Assembly: GCF_041227145.1 (NCBI RefSeq)
Contig: NZ_JBGFSP010000003.1
Coordinates: 3,100,001 to 3,164,000, forward strand
Origin: Bacteroides sp. AN502(2024)
GTDB taxonomy: Bacteria > Bacteroidota > Bacteroidia > Bacteroidales > Bacteroidaceae
DNA length: 64,000 nucleotides
Direction of reading: 5' to 3'
The first letter of the stretch is position 1. The number at the start of each line of letters is the position of its first letter. Positions 1 through 9,000 of this stretch are shown in pieces. A model generated the notes under the pieces. That model worked only from the letters and a program-made list of their open reading frames with translations. It ran no database searches and was not told the origin of the DNA. The translations under genes were made by a program, and so were the position numbers.

Positions 1-1632
1 TTATTGCGAATTAGTTGGCTTTTTAGTATCTTTAGGTATTCCCCCGAAAACAAGGTTTGACGGCCCAAACGGGGGAAATTCCCCAACTAAGATATGGCTA
101 AGATACAAAAAATTTCAGAAATCCACCCAACTTTGGGCTTTACAGAATTTGATATTCTGGAAAAATGCCGCAAGAGTTTTCATGAGAGTGAGCTTGGCAG
201 GCTTCATTCGGTCTTTCCATTTGATCGTATGGCAAAAGCCGCAGGCCTGTCTGAACAACGTTTGGGCCGCAGGAACATATTCAGTCCTTCCGCAAAGATC
301 GCCCTTATGGTCCTGAAGGCATACACCGGATTCTCCGACAGGAAACTGGTGGAACATCTGAACGGGAACATACACTACCAGATGTTCTGTGGCATCATGA
401 TCCCCCCGTCCCTTCCCATAACCAACTTCAAGATAGTCAGTGCCATCCGTAATGAGATAGCATCCCGCCTTGACATTGATTCCTTCCAGGAGATCCTGGC
501 TTCACACTGGAAACCTTATCTTGATAACCTTCACGTCTGCATGACCGATGCCACATGCTATGAGAGCCACATGCGTTTTCCTACGGACATGAAACTCCTT
601 TGGGAAAGCATCGAATGGCTCTACAGTCATATATGCCGGCATTGCAGGGATCTGGGCATAAGGCGTCCGCGCAACAAATACAGGAATGTGGCGGAATCCT
701 ATCTGTCCTACTGCAAGAAAAGAAAGAGGAGAGCTTCAAGGGCAAGAATGCTTAAGCGCCGTATGATCAAGCTTCTTGAAAAGCTCCTCAGTCAAAGGGA
801 TGGGCTCCATAGCGAGTACGGTGCTTTACTCCGATATACGCAGGATTACCATAAGCGTCTTTCCATCATCAGAAAGGTGCTTGTACAGGAAAAGGAAATG
901 TTTGAAGGGCGAAAAGTCAGTGACCGCATCATCAGCATCGACCGTCATTATGTACGTCCCATCGTCAGAGGCAAGGAAACCAAGTCCGTCGAGTTCGGTG
1001 CAAAGGTCAATAATATACAGATAGACGGCATATCGTTCATCGAACACCTCTCGTTCAAGGCTTTCAATGAGGGGATACGCTTGAAGGACTGTATCCGTAT
1101 GCAGCAGAAGCTGATGAATGTAAGGGTAAGATGTGTGGCTGCCGATTCCATATATGCCAATAATGCCAACAGAAAGTTCTGTACTAAATATGGGATATCC
1201 ACATCCTTTGTGCGCAAGGGAAGGGCGGGCAAAGATGAGCCTTTGAGGAAGGTGCTTAGAAGCGAACTCTCAAAAGAAAGGGCCACACGGCTTGAAGGAA
1301 GCTTCGGCACTCAAAAGCAACATTACTCGCTCGCAAGGATAAAGGCAAGGAACAAGAAGACGGAAATCCTGTGGATTTTCTTCGGAATACATACAGCAAA
1401 TGCCATACTGATGATTGACAAGATCAGGAACAGAACGGGGAAAGCTGCATGATATGAGTTTACTGAAAGAATCAGAAGAGGTCAGAAGACTTCTTCCGGA
1501 ACTTCATGTATTGTCAGATAAGAGTATATGAGAATATACAGAAAAATGACAATAATAATGGCATATGAAGTGATTATACTCTATCATCTTCATATGCCAT
1601 GGTATTTGGGGGGAACATTTACTGAATATTCC
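1..1632 (+). mobile_element. IS-A copy 1 (1,681-bp IS; first 49 bp outside window)
   Basis: This is the first of three near-identical copies of one insertion sequence. By alignment with the complete copy at 51389-53069, the left terminal repeat and the first 49 bp lie before the window. The right end is the terminal repeat finishing at 1632 (GGAATATTC read inward). A subterminal hairpin with 11-bp arms (GGCATATGAAG/CTTCATATGCC) precedes it. The right half of the left-end hairpin, AATTAGTTGGCT, is at 9-20. The right end abuts a miniature element that has lost its outer bases, so IS-A probably inserted into that element. No target duplication can be judged because the left flank is not visible. 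Confidence 0.9.
94..1452 (+). CDS. IS-A transposase (DDE, IS5/IS1182-like), copy 1
   Basis: 452-aa DDE transposase. Residues about 60-120 resemble the helical N-terminal domain of IS5/IS1182-type transposases (SPSAKIALMVLKAYTGFSDR). The likely acidic residues are in CMTDATCYES (near 150), AADSIYANNANR (near 350) and LEGSFGTQKQHY (near 407). A basic, helical insertion (KKRKRRASRARMLKRR) lies near residues 210-225. The frame is intact, so this copy could be active. It differs from the copies at 34.8 and 51.6 kb by only a few residues (A rather than T in the SRARMLK stretch), which indicates recent spread. The exact IS family is uncertain. Confidence 0.9.
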   Translation: MAKIQKISEIHPTLGFTEFDILEKCRKSFHESELGRLHSVFPFDRMAKAAGLSEQRLGRRNIFSPSAKIALMVLKAYTGFSDRKLVEHLNGNIHYQMFCGIMIPPSLPITNFKIVSAIRNEIASRLDIDSFQEILASHWKPYLDNLHVCMTDATCYESHMRFPTDMKLLWESIEWLYSHICRHCRDLGIRRPRNKYRNVAESYLSYCKKRKRRASRARMLKRRMIKLLEKLLSQRDGLHSEYGALLRYTQDYHKRLSIIRKVLVQEKEMFEGRKVSDRIISIDRHYVRPIVRGKETKSVEFGAKVNNIQIDGISFIEHLSFKAFNEGIRLKDCIRMQQKLMNVRVRCVAADSIYANNANRKFCTKYGISTSFVRKGRAGKDEPLRKVLRSELSKERATRLEGSFGTQKQHYSLARIKARNKKTEILWIFFGIHTANAILMIDKIRNRTGKAA

Positions 1633-1717
1633 GTCATAATGCCTGAATATAAAGATTTACCCCTGCCACAGATAGCGATAGCAGGGGTAATTTCTTCAAA
1701 AAGGGAATTTTGATACA
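1633..1717. mobile_element. MITE remnant clipped between IS-A and IS1182
   Basis: This 85-bp stretch matches, in reverse orientation, the intact 97-bp miniature element at 37841-37937. It begins GTCATAATGCC and ends GGGAATTTTGATACA. It keeps the central hairpin of TTACCCCTGC and GCAGGGGTAA around a 14-nt loop. The outermost bases of both terminal repeats are missing: the left is replaced by the right end of IS-A, the right by the left end of IS1182. It therefore predates both insertions. Confidence 0.75.
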
Positions 1718-3553
1718 GAAGGTGTGTCGTAATGAACGATACGTCTTCTTTTTTTCATCACCTATAAAGAATCAGTAAACCTTCTTCAAGCTGCGCTCTT
1801 TTGAAGATTTGTTTGATAAATGTGCTCCCCCCATCTGAAAAGAGCGGGTACAAGTTTATAAAACAGTTTAATCATCCAGTCTATACCTTCTTTTCTCATT
1901 TTTGCACACATCTTTTTTATATTGAAGGCAATGGCCAAGAATGCGAAGTCCATAAAGACCTTCTCCTTTCCAAAATGGCGGAAGCGTTTGTAGTTCATAT
2001 TATATTTTATTTGCCCGAACACAGCTTCCGGTTCTATACATCTTTGCCCTCTGTGTTTCAGTCCTTCTTCGGAACATAGTAATTCTTTGGCTTTCTGCCT
2101 GTATTTCCTGAGTCTGTGATTCAGTTCTATTGTCCTGTTTCCCTTTGCCTTAAAACATAGACATCTCAACGGACACCCTTCACATCTGACGGCTCTGTAG
2201 CTGGCATTTTCGCTTACATATCCGGATGCAGTTTTCACATGCCCGGTTCCTGTCCTCCGCATCTTTTGTCCCATGGGGCAGATGCAATAGTCATGTTCTT
2301 CATTGTAATAGAAGTTTTCGGCCTTGAACGGATTCGGTTTGAATCCGGGTCGCTGTTCCATGTGGAAGTAGTTGTATTTGACGTAGGCTTCCATATCGTT
2401 TTCAGACATGAAACGGTAATTTTCCTCAGAACCATATCCGGAGTCGGCAACCACCATATGGGCCAATCTGTCGTATCTGCCTGAAAAGGATTGCAGGAAA
2501 GGTATCATGGTCAGTGTATCCGTAGGATTGGAGAAAAGAGCGAAGTCGGTAATGAATTGGTTCTCGGTACCGATCTGAAGGTTGTAGCCGGGTTTTGTCT
2601 GCCCGTTACGCATGGCGTCCTCCTTCATCCTCATAAAAGTGGCATCCTTGTCTGTCTTGGAATAGGAGTTGCGAGCTTGCAGATTTTCCAGATGACCGTC
2701 GTATTCCTGCAGTTTATCTCTGTGTTCTTCCAGCTCCTTGAGCTGTTTGCGTTTCTTTTTCAGTGCAGTCTTTTCCTCTTTCGTGCAAGGATCGGGAGCC
2801 TGTGCAAGTGCATTACGTAATTCTCCCGCCATTTCGGTCAGCATAGTCGGAGTAAACTCTATCCCCTCATTGGTCTCTGATGATTTCTCCTGAGCGATGA
2901 ACTCGTCTATCTGACCTAATAGTACATGTATTTTCTTCATCAGGCGTTCACGGTTCCGTTCGACCGTTTTTCTCCAGACGAAAGTGTACTTGTTTGCCTT
3001 GGATTCGATTTTTGTACCGTCAATGTATTCCACATTCAGGCTGATGAAACCTTTGGAAGAAAGCAGAAGTACGGTTTGGGTAAACACCTCGTTGATTTCC
3101 TTCTTCACCCGGTTGCGGAATCGGTTGATGGTAATGAAATCCGGTTTCTCGTATCCGGCCAGCCATATATAATGGATATCACGATGGAGTAGCTTTTCTA
3201 TTTTCCGGCAGGAGTAGATGTTGTTCATGTAGGCATACAGAATAACCTTGAGCATCATTCGGGGATGGTAAGCACTACGGCCGCATTCCTTGTATAACTT
3301 TCTGAAACCTTCAAGATTCAGGCTTTCAACCAGAACGTCAACCATGCGAACCGGATCGTTTTCTGCAATATCCTCATCGATTCTCCCAGGAAAAAGCACT
3401 GTTTGGTTGGGAATGTAAGGACGAAAATGTATCTTTGTCATAGTGTAAATTTTATGCTTAAAGATACAAAATCTTTAGGTAATAACAAAGCCCCTGCTTG
3501 TGAAAGTCGGGGCTTTGGGCAAAAAAAGAAGGTGCGCATTTTGACACACCTTC
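1718..3553 (-). mobile_element. IS1182-family insertion sequence, copy 1
   Basis: Complete 1,836-bp element. Its ends are inverted repeats sharing GAAGGTGTGTC, followed after a divergent stretch by a CTTCTTTTTTT block on each side. A subterminal hairpin (AAAGCCCC/GGGGCTTT) lies upstream of the transposase start near 3488-3517. The flanks (GATACA on the left, AAATTT on the right) show no target duplication, so either the junction has been rearranged or none was made. A second copy of the same length is at 53126-54961. The right end is only 25 bp from the pfkA stop codon. Confidence 0.9.
1786..3441 (-). CDS. IS1182-family transposase, copy 1
   Basis: 551-aa transposase. The N-terminal domain (residues about 15-120) has the IS1182 pattern VRMVDVLVESL followed by YHPRMMLKVILYAYMNNIYS. 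The catalytic core includes YIDGTKIESKANKYTFVW (about residues 139-156) and VADSGYGSEENY (about 333-344). A Cys-rich segment (CICPMGQKMRRTG, later CEGCPLRCLCF) is typical of this family, and the C-terminal acidic residue probably lies in EPEAVFGQIKYNMNYKRF. The middle is a coiled-coil-like insertion rich in Lys and Glu. The frame is uninterrupted. It differs from the copy at 53.2 kb by at least one residue (ASYRAV versus ARYRAV). Confidence 0.93.
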   Translation of the reverse strand: MTKIHFRPYIPNQTVLFPGRIDEDIAENDPVRMVDVLVESLNLEGFRKLYKECGRSAYHPRMMLKVILYAYMNNIYSCRKIEKLLHRDIHYIWLAGYEKPDFITINRFRNRVKKEINEVFTQTVLLLSSKGFISLNVEYIDGTKIESKANKYTFVWRKTVERNRERLMKKIHVLLGQIDEFIAQEKSSETNEGIEFTPTMLTEMAGELRNALAQAPDPCTKEEKTALKKKRKQLKELEEHRDKLQEYDGHLENLQARNSYSKTDKDATFMRMKEDAMRNGQTKPGYNLQIGTENQFITDFALFSNPTDTLTMIPFLQSFSGRYDRLAHMVVADSGYGSEENYRFMSENDMEAYVKYNYFHMEQRPGFKPNPFKAENFYYNEEHDYCICPMGQKMRRTGTGHVKTASGYVSENASYRAVRCEGCPLRCLCFKAKGNRTIELNHRLRKYRQKAKELLCSEEGLKHRGQRCIEPEAVFGQIKYNMNYKRFRHFGKEKVFMDFAFLAIAFNIKKMCAKMRKEGIDWMIKLFYKLVPALFRWGEHIYQTNLQKSAA

Positions 3554-3578
3554 AAATTTACTGAATATCCCTAATAAA

Positions 3579-4559
3579 TTAAATTGAAAGTTCTTTCAAT
3601 ACATTGACAAGATCTTTTTTGATCGGTTTGTCATTCTTAATTGCCTTACTGAACGGTACGTAAACGATTTCATCGTGTTCAATTCCAATCATAACGTTAC
3701 GTTGGTCTTCCATAATAGCATCGATAGCAGCAGCGCCGAGGCGGCTTGCTAGGATACGGTCGTGGGCAGTGGGGCTACCACCACGTTGTAGGTGACCTAA
3801 AATTGTCACACGCACATCATACTGCGGATATTCGTTTTTTACACGCTCGGCATAATGCATAGCTCCTCCTGTCAGTTCGCTTTCGGCTACCAATACAATA
3901 CTACTGTTTTTGGATTTACGGAATCCGTTTTTAATAAACTCTTCCAATTGATCGACTTCCGTACTGAACTCCGGAATAATGGCTGCTTCCGCTCCCGAAG
4001 CGATGGCTCCGTTCAGTGCGAGAAAACCAGCATCGCGTCCCATAACTTCAACAAAGAACAAGCGTTCGTGCGAAGTGGCTGTGTCACGAATCTTGTCTAC
4101 GGCATCCAATATGGTATTTAATGCAGTATCATATCCGATGGTTGTATCTGTACCATAAAGGTCGTTGTCGATGGTTCCCGGCAGTCCGATACATGGAACA
4201 TCAAATTCCTGCGCAAAGATGCGTGCACCTGTTAGTGAGCCGTCTCCGCCGATGATAACCAAGGCATCAATACCTTCTTTTTTCATGTTGTCATAAGCGA
4301 TTTGACGACCTTCGGGAGTCGTGAATTCTTTACAGCGGGCTGTTTTTAAGATGGTACCACCCAACTGGATGATATTACTCACATTCTGACTCTTGAATTC
4401 TTTGATTTCACCTGTAACCAGACCTTTATAGCCTCTGTATATACCTTTGACTTGCAATCCATTGTAGATAGCTGCACGTGTCACTGCACGTATAGCTGCG
4501 TTCATTCCCGGAGCATCACCTCCGGAGGTCAAAATTCCGATACACTTAACTGTTCCCAT
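3579..4559 (-). CDS. pfkA: ATP-dependent 6-phosphofructokinase
   Basis: Phosphorylates fructose 6-phosphate to fructose 1,6-bisphosphate in glycolysis, as a cytoplasmic enzyme. The 326-aa protein has the family signatures in order: [17 protein letters not shown] at the N terminus (ATP site), [30 protein letters not shown] (catalytic Asp region), [13 protein letters not shown] and [15 protein letters not shown] (substrate and effector loops). I chose the Met at 4559 over one five codons upstream, because the -7 element at 4592-4599 would leave the upstream start only about a 10-nt leader. Its 3' side is now an IS1182 copy 25 bp away. It may be transcribed alone, since the gap to ispH is 185-200 bp. 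Confidence 0.96.
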   Translation of the reverse strand: MGTVKCIGILTSGGDAPGMNAAIRAVTRAAIYNGLQVKGIYRGYKGLVTGEIKEFKSQNVSNIIQLGGTILKTARCKEFTTPEGRQIAYDNMKKEGIDALVIIGGDGSLTGARIFAQEFDVPCIGLPGTIDNDLYGTDTTIGYDTALNTILDAVDKIRDTATSHERLFFVEVMGRDAGFLALNGAIASGAEAAIIPEFSTEVDQLEEFIKNGFRKSKNSSIVLVAESELTGGAMHYAERVKNEYPQYDVRVTILGHLQRGGSPTAHDRILASRLGAAAIDAIMEDQRNVMIGIEHDEIVYVPFSKAIKNDKPIKKDLVNVLKELSI

Positions 4560-4591
4560 ATAACAATCTCTCATTAATTAGTTTGACGCGG

Positions 4592-4599
4592 CAAATGTA
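4592..4599 (-). promoter_or_regulatory. Putative -7 element for pfkA
   Basis: TACATTTG on the minus strand fits the Bacteroides housekeeping -7 consensus TAnnTTTG and lies about 33 nt upstream of the chosen pfkA start. No convincing -33 TTTG is visible at the usual 19-21-nt spacing. Confidence 0.5.
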
Positions 4600-4759
4600 C
4601 AATAAAAAGTTGAAAGCAGTGGTTAGGAAGTTTTTTTTCGTATGAAGAAAACATTAAAAATGTTCAAATAACCTCTTCTTCCTTTCTTTTTATTCATTCG
4701 TGTTACTTTGCCGTTTTTTCTTATGTTGCTTTGCTATTATTCTTTTATGAATAAAGCTA

Positions 4760-5629
4760 TTATTCTTTAATAAGCGTCCGGATGTGATTGTAAATCTTCT
4801 CCATTAACCATTTCGGAGTAGAAGTCGCTCCACATATACCAATCGATTTTACGTTTTGAAGAAGAGAAGGATCGATTTCTTTCTCGTTATCTATCAAATG
4901 TGAATTAGCGTTCACCTTCAGACATTCTTCAAACAACATCTTTCCGTTCGAACTCTTTTTACCGCTGACAAAGAAAATCAGATCGTGTGTAGCCGCAAAT
5001 TCCCGGAGCTTAGGCATTCGGTTGGCAACCTGGCGGCAAATAGTATCATAATATTCGAAAGTTGCCTTCGGTGAAATATGTTGTTTGAAGTATGCTACGA
5101 TTTCCTGAAACTCATCCAATGACTTGGTGGTTTGTGAGAAAAGGCGGATACTTTTGTTTAAATCCAGTTTTTTGGCTTCTTCTGCCTTTTCGATCACAAT
5201 TGCTTTTCCGTCTGTCTGTCCCACCAGTCCCAGCACTTCAGCATGACCGCTCTTTCCGTAGATGACAATTTGTTTTTTTTCGTCACTGTCTGCCAGATAG
5301 CTTTGTTTGATACGTTTCTGTAAACGTAATACAACCGGACAGGTCGCGTCGATGATCTCTATATTATTTTCACGGGCAATCATATAAGTTTCCGGTGGCT
5401 CTCCATGCGCTCGGAGCAACACTTTAGCATCCTTCAGTTGCTTGAATTCTTCTCGGTTGATTGTGATTAACCCCATCGTTTTCAGCCTGTCCACTTCCCG
5501 GCTATTGTGCACGATGTCTCCGAGGCAATAGAGTGTTTCACCTTTTGCCAACTCTTCTTCTGCCTTATGAATGGCTGTCACTACACCGAAGCAGAAGCCG
5601 GAACCTTCGTCTATCTCTACCTTAATCAT
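4760..5629 (-). CDS. ispH: 4-hydroxy-3-methylbut-2-enyl diphosphate reductase
   Basis: The last enzyme of the MEP pathway; it reduces HMBPP to IPP and DMAPP with an iron-sulfur cluster. 289 aa. The three conserved cluster cysteines are visible in GSGFCFGV (Cys13), IDATCPVV (near residue 96) and IGICGATSTPKW (near residue 266). HNSREVDRL and RAHGEPPE near the N terminus and YGKSGHAEVLG in the middle are also typical. It starts 8 nt after the cmk stop, so cmk-ispH is probably one transcript. It is a single-domain enzyme; there is no fusion to the ribosomal S1-like domain found in some other bacteria. Confidence 0.95.
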   Translation of the reverse strand: MIKVEIDEGSGFCFGVVTAIHKAEEELAKGETLYCLGDIVHNSREVDRLKTMGLITINREEFKQLKDAKVLLRAHGEPPETYMIARENNIEIIDATCPVVLRLQKRIKQSYLADSDEKKQIVIYGKSGHAEVLGLVGQTDGKAIVIEKAEEAKKLDLNKSIRLFSQTTKSLDEFQEIVAYFKQHISPKATFEYYDTICRQVANRMPKLREFAATHDLIFFVSGKKSSNGKMLFEECLKVNANSHLIDNEKEIDPSLLQNVKSIGICGATSTPKWLMEKIYNHIRTLIKE

Positions 5630-5637
5630 AAAACAAA

Positions 5638-6324
5638 CTATTTACTTACCTTATTAAATTGCTCGAAAAGCCATTTCTTTTGCTCTTCAATTGATAAGTC
5701 GGTATTGTCCAAGAGTAGAGCATCTTCAGCTTTGCGCAGCGGACTTACTTCCCGGTTTTGGTCGATATAATCCCGTTGTTTTACGTTTTCTAAAATTTCG
5801 CAGAAACTGACTTCCTGTCCTTTTGCTTTCAGCTCGTCATAACGGCGTTGAGCACGGATTTCCGGAGTGGCGGTTACAAATATTTTCAATTCCGCATCCG
5901 GGAAAACGGTGGTCCCGATATCTCGACCATCCATCACAATTCCCTTTTCTTTTCCCATAGCCTGTTGCTGCGCTACCATTTCTTCACGTACGAAGTCAAG
6001 CGTACTGATAGGACTTACTTTGGAAGAAACCTCCATTGAACGGATTTTATTCTCCACATTCACCCCGTTTAGATAGGTCTCAGGACGTCCGGTGTCCTTG
6101 CTCAGTCGGAAAGAGATACGAATATTCTTGATTTCTTTTTTTAGTTTCTCCGCATCAATCATCTCTCCGTTGAAAATCCCGTTTTCTATACTATATAAGG
6201 TGACCGCACGATACATGGCTCCGCTGTCAATGTAAATGTAACCCACTTCGCGAGCAAGATCTTTGGCCATTGTACTTTTTCCACAAGAGGAAAAACCATC
6301 GATTGCAATTGTAATCTTTTTCAT
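5638..6324 (-). CDS. cmk: Cytidylate kinase
   Basis: Transfers phosphate from ATP to CMP or dCMP in pyrimidine salvage. The P-loop is GFSSCGKST at the N terminus, followed by [14 protein letters not shown], the nucleotide-binding [20 protein letters not shown] and [18 protein letters not shown], all standard for bacterial CMP kinase. The open frame extends 26 codons upstream, but the Met at 6324 ([10 protein letters not shown]) sets the P-loop at the usual position and gives a normal 228-aa protein. Probably the first gene of a cmk-ispH transcript. It is divergent from the tonB-like gene, with about 215 bp between the starts. Confidence 0.95.
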   Translation of the reverse strand: MKKITIAIDGFSSCGKSTMAKDLAREVGYIYIDSGAMYRAVTLYSIENGIFNGEMIDAEKLKKEIKNIRISFRLSKDTGRPETYLNGVNVENKIRSMEVSSKVSPISTLDFVREEMVAQQQAMGKEKGIVMDGRDIGTTVFPDAELKIFVTATPEIRAQRRYDELKAKGQEVSFCEILENVKQRDYIDQNREVSPLRKAEDALLLDNTDLSIEEQKKWLFEQFNKVSK

Positions 6325-6481
6325 ATTCAGTTCATCTGATTTGTTCGCCAAAGATACGCTAATTTTGAAAATCAACCATAGGTTTGCAGTTAAAAGGGGC
6401 AAGACAACTACAAAAGAATTAAAAAAGTTAAAAAGCCGGATAAAAAGAGATAAAGAGGGAACTGAATCTATGAAAATGTAC

Positions 6482-6489
6482 TATATTTG
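6482..6489 (+). promoter_or_regulatory. Putative -7 element of the tonB-like gene
   Basis: TATATTTG matches TAnnTTTG and lies 53 nt upstream of the ATG at 6542. An upstream in-frame ATG at 6476 would lie at or before this element, which argues for the 6542 start. No clear -33 partner is seen. Confidence 0.5.
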
Positions 6490-6541
6490 CCCGAAGACAT
6501 ACGAAGACACTTTTTTATTTAATCATTATATTAATAAATTT

Positions 6542-7225
6542 ATGGAAGTTAAAAAATCACCTAAAGCAGACTTGGAAGGCAAGAAGTCTACATGGCTGCT
6601 CGTTGGTTACGTGGTAGTTCTAGCTTTCATGTTCGTGGCGTTCGAATGGACCCAGCGTGACGTGAAAATAGATACAAGCCAGGTCGTAGCTGATGTTGTG
6701 TTTGAAGAGGAAATCATTCCTATTACTGAAACCCCGGAACAGGCAACACCACCACCACCTGAGGCTCCAAAGGTAGCAGAGCTACTGGAGATTGTGGATG
6801 ATAAGGCTGAAATCGAAGAAGCAACAACTATTATTAATGAAGATAATCAAGCTCCAGTAGAGGTTAAGTACGTGCCTGTACAGGTTGTTGAAGAAGAACC
6901 GGAAGAACAGACAATTTTCGAGGTTGTAGAAAATATGCCGGATTTCCCGGGTGGACAAGCCGCTTTGATGCAGTATCTGGCAAAAAATATTAAATATCCG
7001 ACTATCGCACAGGAAAACGGGACTCAAGGACGTGTTATCGTACAGTTCGTTGTTAACAAAGACGGTAGTATTGTAGATGCGAAGGTTGTACGTAGCGTTG
7101 ATCCATATTTGGATAAGGAAGCCCTCCGTGTAATTAATACCATGCCAAAGTGGAAGCCTGGCATGCAGCGCGGAAAACCGGTACGTGTTAAATTTACGGT
7201 TCCTGTGATGTTCAGATTGCAGTAA
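6542..7225 (+). CDS. TonB-family energy transducer
   Basis: Couples the proton motive force sensed by ExbB/ExbD to outer-membrane transporters. 227 aa from the Met at 6542 (MEVKKSPKADLEGKK). One N-terminal membrane helix (about residues 16-35, WLLVGYVVVLAFMFVAF) is followed by a Pro/Glu-rich periplasmic linker (ATPPPPEAP) and a C-terminal TonB domain of about 90 residues (NGTQGRVIVQFVVNKDGS ... MPKWKPGMQRGKPVRVKFTV). The VVENMPDFPGG lead-in is typical of Bacteroidetes TonB proteins. The open frame runs 93 codons further upstream into the cmk promoter region, but that part has no TonB features. A strong terminator follows at 7246. Confidence 0.93.
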   Translation: MEVKKSPKADLEGKKSTWLLVGYVVVLAFMFVAFEWTQRDVKIDTSQVVADVVFEEEIIPITETPEQATPPPPEAPKVAELLEIVDDKAEIEEATTIINEDNQAPVEVKYVPVQVVEEEPEEQTIFEVVENMPDFPGGQAALMQYLAKNIKYPTIAQENGTQGRVIVQFVVNKDGSIVDAKVVRSVDPYLDKEALRVINTMPKWKPGMQRGKPVRVKFTVPVMFRLQ

Positions 7226-7245
7226 TTTGTAATACTATAAATGGG

Positions 7246-7273
7246 GAGGCTGCTTTCGGCAGCCTCTTTTTAT
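7246..7273 (+). terminator. Rho-independent terminator after the tonB-like gene
   Basis: A perfect 8-bp stem, GAGGCTGC/GCAGCCTC (7246-7253 and 7259-7266), with loop TTTCG and a following T-run. Confidence 0.92.
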
Positions 7274-7293
7274 TCATTCATTTTTTATTTATC

Positions 7294-8268
7294 ATGTTTA
7301 CAGCTTCTCAATTACTCGATAAGATAAATAACCATATCTCCGAAATCCTGTTCACCCGGTCACCGAAAGGACTTTATGAACCGGTTGAATATATTCTTTC
7401 TCTGGGTGGGAAGCGGATACGCCCTGTATTGATGTTGATGGGATATAACTTGTATAGGGAGGATATTGCGTCTATATATGATCCTGCCACAGCAATCGAA
7501 GTTTATCACAATCACACCTTGTTGCATGATGATTTGATGGATCGTTCGGATGTACGCAGAGGAAAGCCTACTGTGCACAAAGTTTGGAACGATAATACAG
7601 CCGTACTCTCGGGAGATGCTATGTTGATTCTGGCATTTCGTTATATGATGGGATGTCCGCAGGAACATCTGAAAGAAGTGATGGATTTATTCAGTTTGAC
7701 TGCACTTGAGATCTGTGAAGGACAGCAACTGGATATGGAATTTGAATCTCGCTGTGATGTTACAGAAGACGAATACATTGAAATGATTCGTTTGAAAACA
7801 GCAGTGTTGCTTGCTGCCAGTCTTAAAATCGGTGCAATTTTAGCAGGAGCGACTGCTGAAGATGCAGAGAATCTTTATAATTTTGGAATGCATATCGGAG
7901 TCGCATTTCAGTTGCAGGATGATTTGTTAGACGTATACGGTGATCCGAAAGTGTTCGGTAAGAAAATAGGGGGAGATATCCTCTGCAATAAAAAGACATA
8001 TATGCTTATCAAAGCACTGGATCGTGCGGATGAAAAGCAGCATACAGCATTGAATTGTTGGTTGGGTGCAGAAGCTTTTCAGCCTTCTGAAAAAATTGAG
8101 GCGGTGACTGAAATCTATAATCAGTTGAACATCCGCAACATCTGTGAAAGCAAAATGCGTGAATATTATACGCTCGCTATGGAGAGCCTGGCAGCGGTAG
8201 CTGTTGCAGAAGACAGAAAAAGAGAGTTGAAGAATCTGGTGAAGTTGTTAATGTATCGTGAAATGTAG
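7294..8268 (+). CDS. Polyprenyl diphosphate synthase (trans-isoprenyl type)
   Basis: Adds isopentenyl diphosphate units to an allylic diphosphate to make a long-chain prenyl diphosphate, probably for menaquinone. 324 aa. It has the first Asp-rich motif LLHDDLMDRSDVRRGKPTVH (about residues 76-95) and the second, FQLQDDLLDVYGD (about 206-218), plus GGKRIRPVLMLMG near residue 33. The first motif is DDLMD, the short form of long-chain synthases. Product chain length cannot be read with certainty. It is first in a probable three-gene unit with the next two genes (15-bp gap, then overlap). Confidence 0.9.
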   Translation: MFTASQLLDKINNHISEILFTRSPKGLYEPVEYILSLGGKRIRPVLMLMGYNLYREDIASIYDPATAIEVYHNHTLLHDDLMDRSDVRRGKPTVHKVWNDNTAVLSGDAMLILAFRYMMGCPQEHLKEVMDLFSLTALEICEGQQLDMEFESRCDVTEDEYIEMIRLKTAVLLAASLKIGAILAGATAEDAENLYNFGMHIGVAFQLQDDLLDVYGDPKVFGKKIGGDILCNKKTYMLIKALDRADEKQHTALNCWLGAEAFQPSEKIEAVTEIYNQLNIRNICESKMREYYTLAMESLAAVAVAEDRKRELKNLVKLLMYREM

Positions 8269-8283
8269 TTATGTATCGGAGAC

Positions 8284-9000
8284 ATGCCTTATAGACGATT
8301 ACCAAATACAGATCAAGCAAGAGTTCGGGCACTGAAAGCGGCTGTCGAAAAGGGAGAGATGTATAATGTGCGTGACTTGGCTATTACGTTGAAAACATTA
8401 TTTGAAGCACGTAACTTCTTGCACCGGTTCGAGGCGGCGCAAATTTATTATACACAGTGCTACGATAATCAGTCACGTGCCAGCCATAGACATCAGATGA
8501 ATGTGAAAACTGCCCGGTTGTATATCTCTCATTTTATTCAGGTATTCAATTTAGCAGTGCTTCGTGATGAAATCAAAGTGGAACACAAACAATTATATGG
8601 CTTGCCTGTTTCAAATACCGTACCGGACCTGGTGAGTGAATCCTCATTGGTTGAGTGGGGGAAGAAAATAATCGAAGGCGAGCAGCTAAGGACTACTCAA
8701 GGTGGCATACCTATTTATAATCCGACCATTGCACGCGTAAAAGTGTATTATGATATCTTTCTGGACAGCTATGAACGGCAGAAGAATTATCAGGCATTAA
8801 CTAATCGCAGTCTTGATGAATTGGCTTCCATGCGTGACCGTGCTGATGAACTGATTTTGGATATCTGGAACCAAGTCGAAGCTAAATATCAGGATGTTAC
8901 TCCTAATGATATCCGATTAGAAAAATGTCGAGACTACGGACTAATATATTATTATCGTTCCAGCGAGAAAATAAAAGAAGAAAAAGAAATATCATGTTGA
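8284..9000 (+). CDS. Conserved hypothetical protein
   Basis: 238 aa with no motif I recognise. It has no signal peptide or membrane helix and is predicted mostly helical and soluble, rich in Arg, Tyr and Gln (for example HRFEAAQIYYTQCYDNQSR and DIFLDSYERQKNYQAL). It lies between a prenyl synthase and a TatD hydrolase, starts 15 bp after the first and overlaps the second by 7 nt, so it is almost certainly translated as part of that operon. Function unknown. Confidence 0.8.
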   Translation: MPYRRLPNTDQARVRALKAAVEKGEMYNVRDLAITLKTLFEARNFLHRFEAAQIYYTQCYDNQSRASHRHQMNVKTARLYISHFIQVFNLAVLRDEIKVEHKQLYGLPVSNTVPDLVSESSLVEWGKKIIEGEQLRTTQGGIPIYNPTIARVKVYYDIFLDSYERQKNYQALTNRSLDELASMRDRADELILDIWNQVEAKYQDVTPNDIRLEKCRDYGLIYYYRSSEKIKEEKEISC

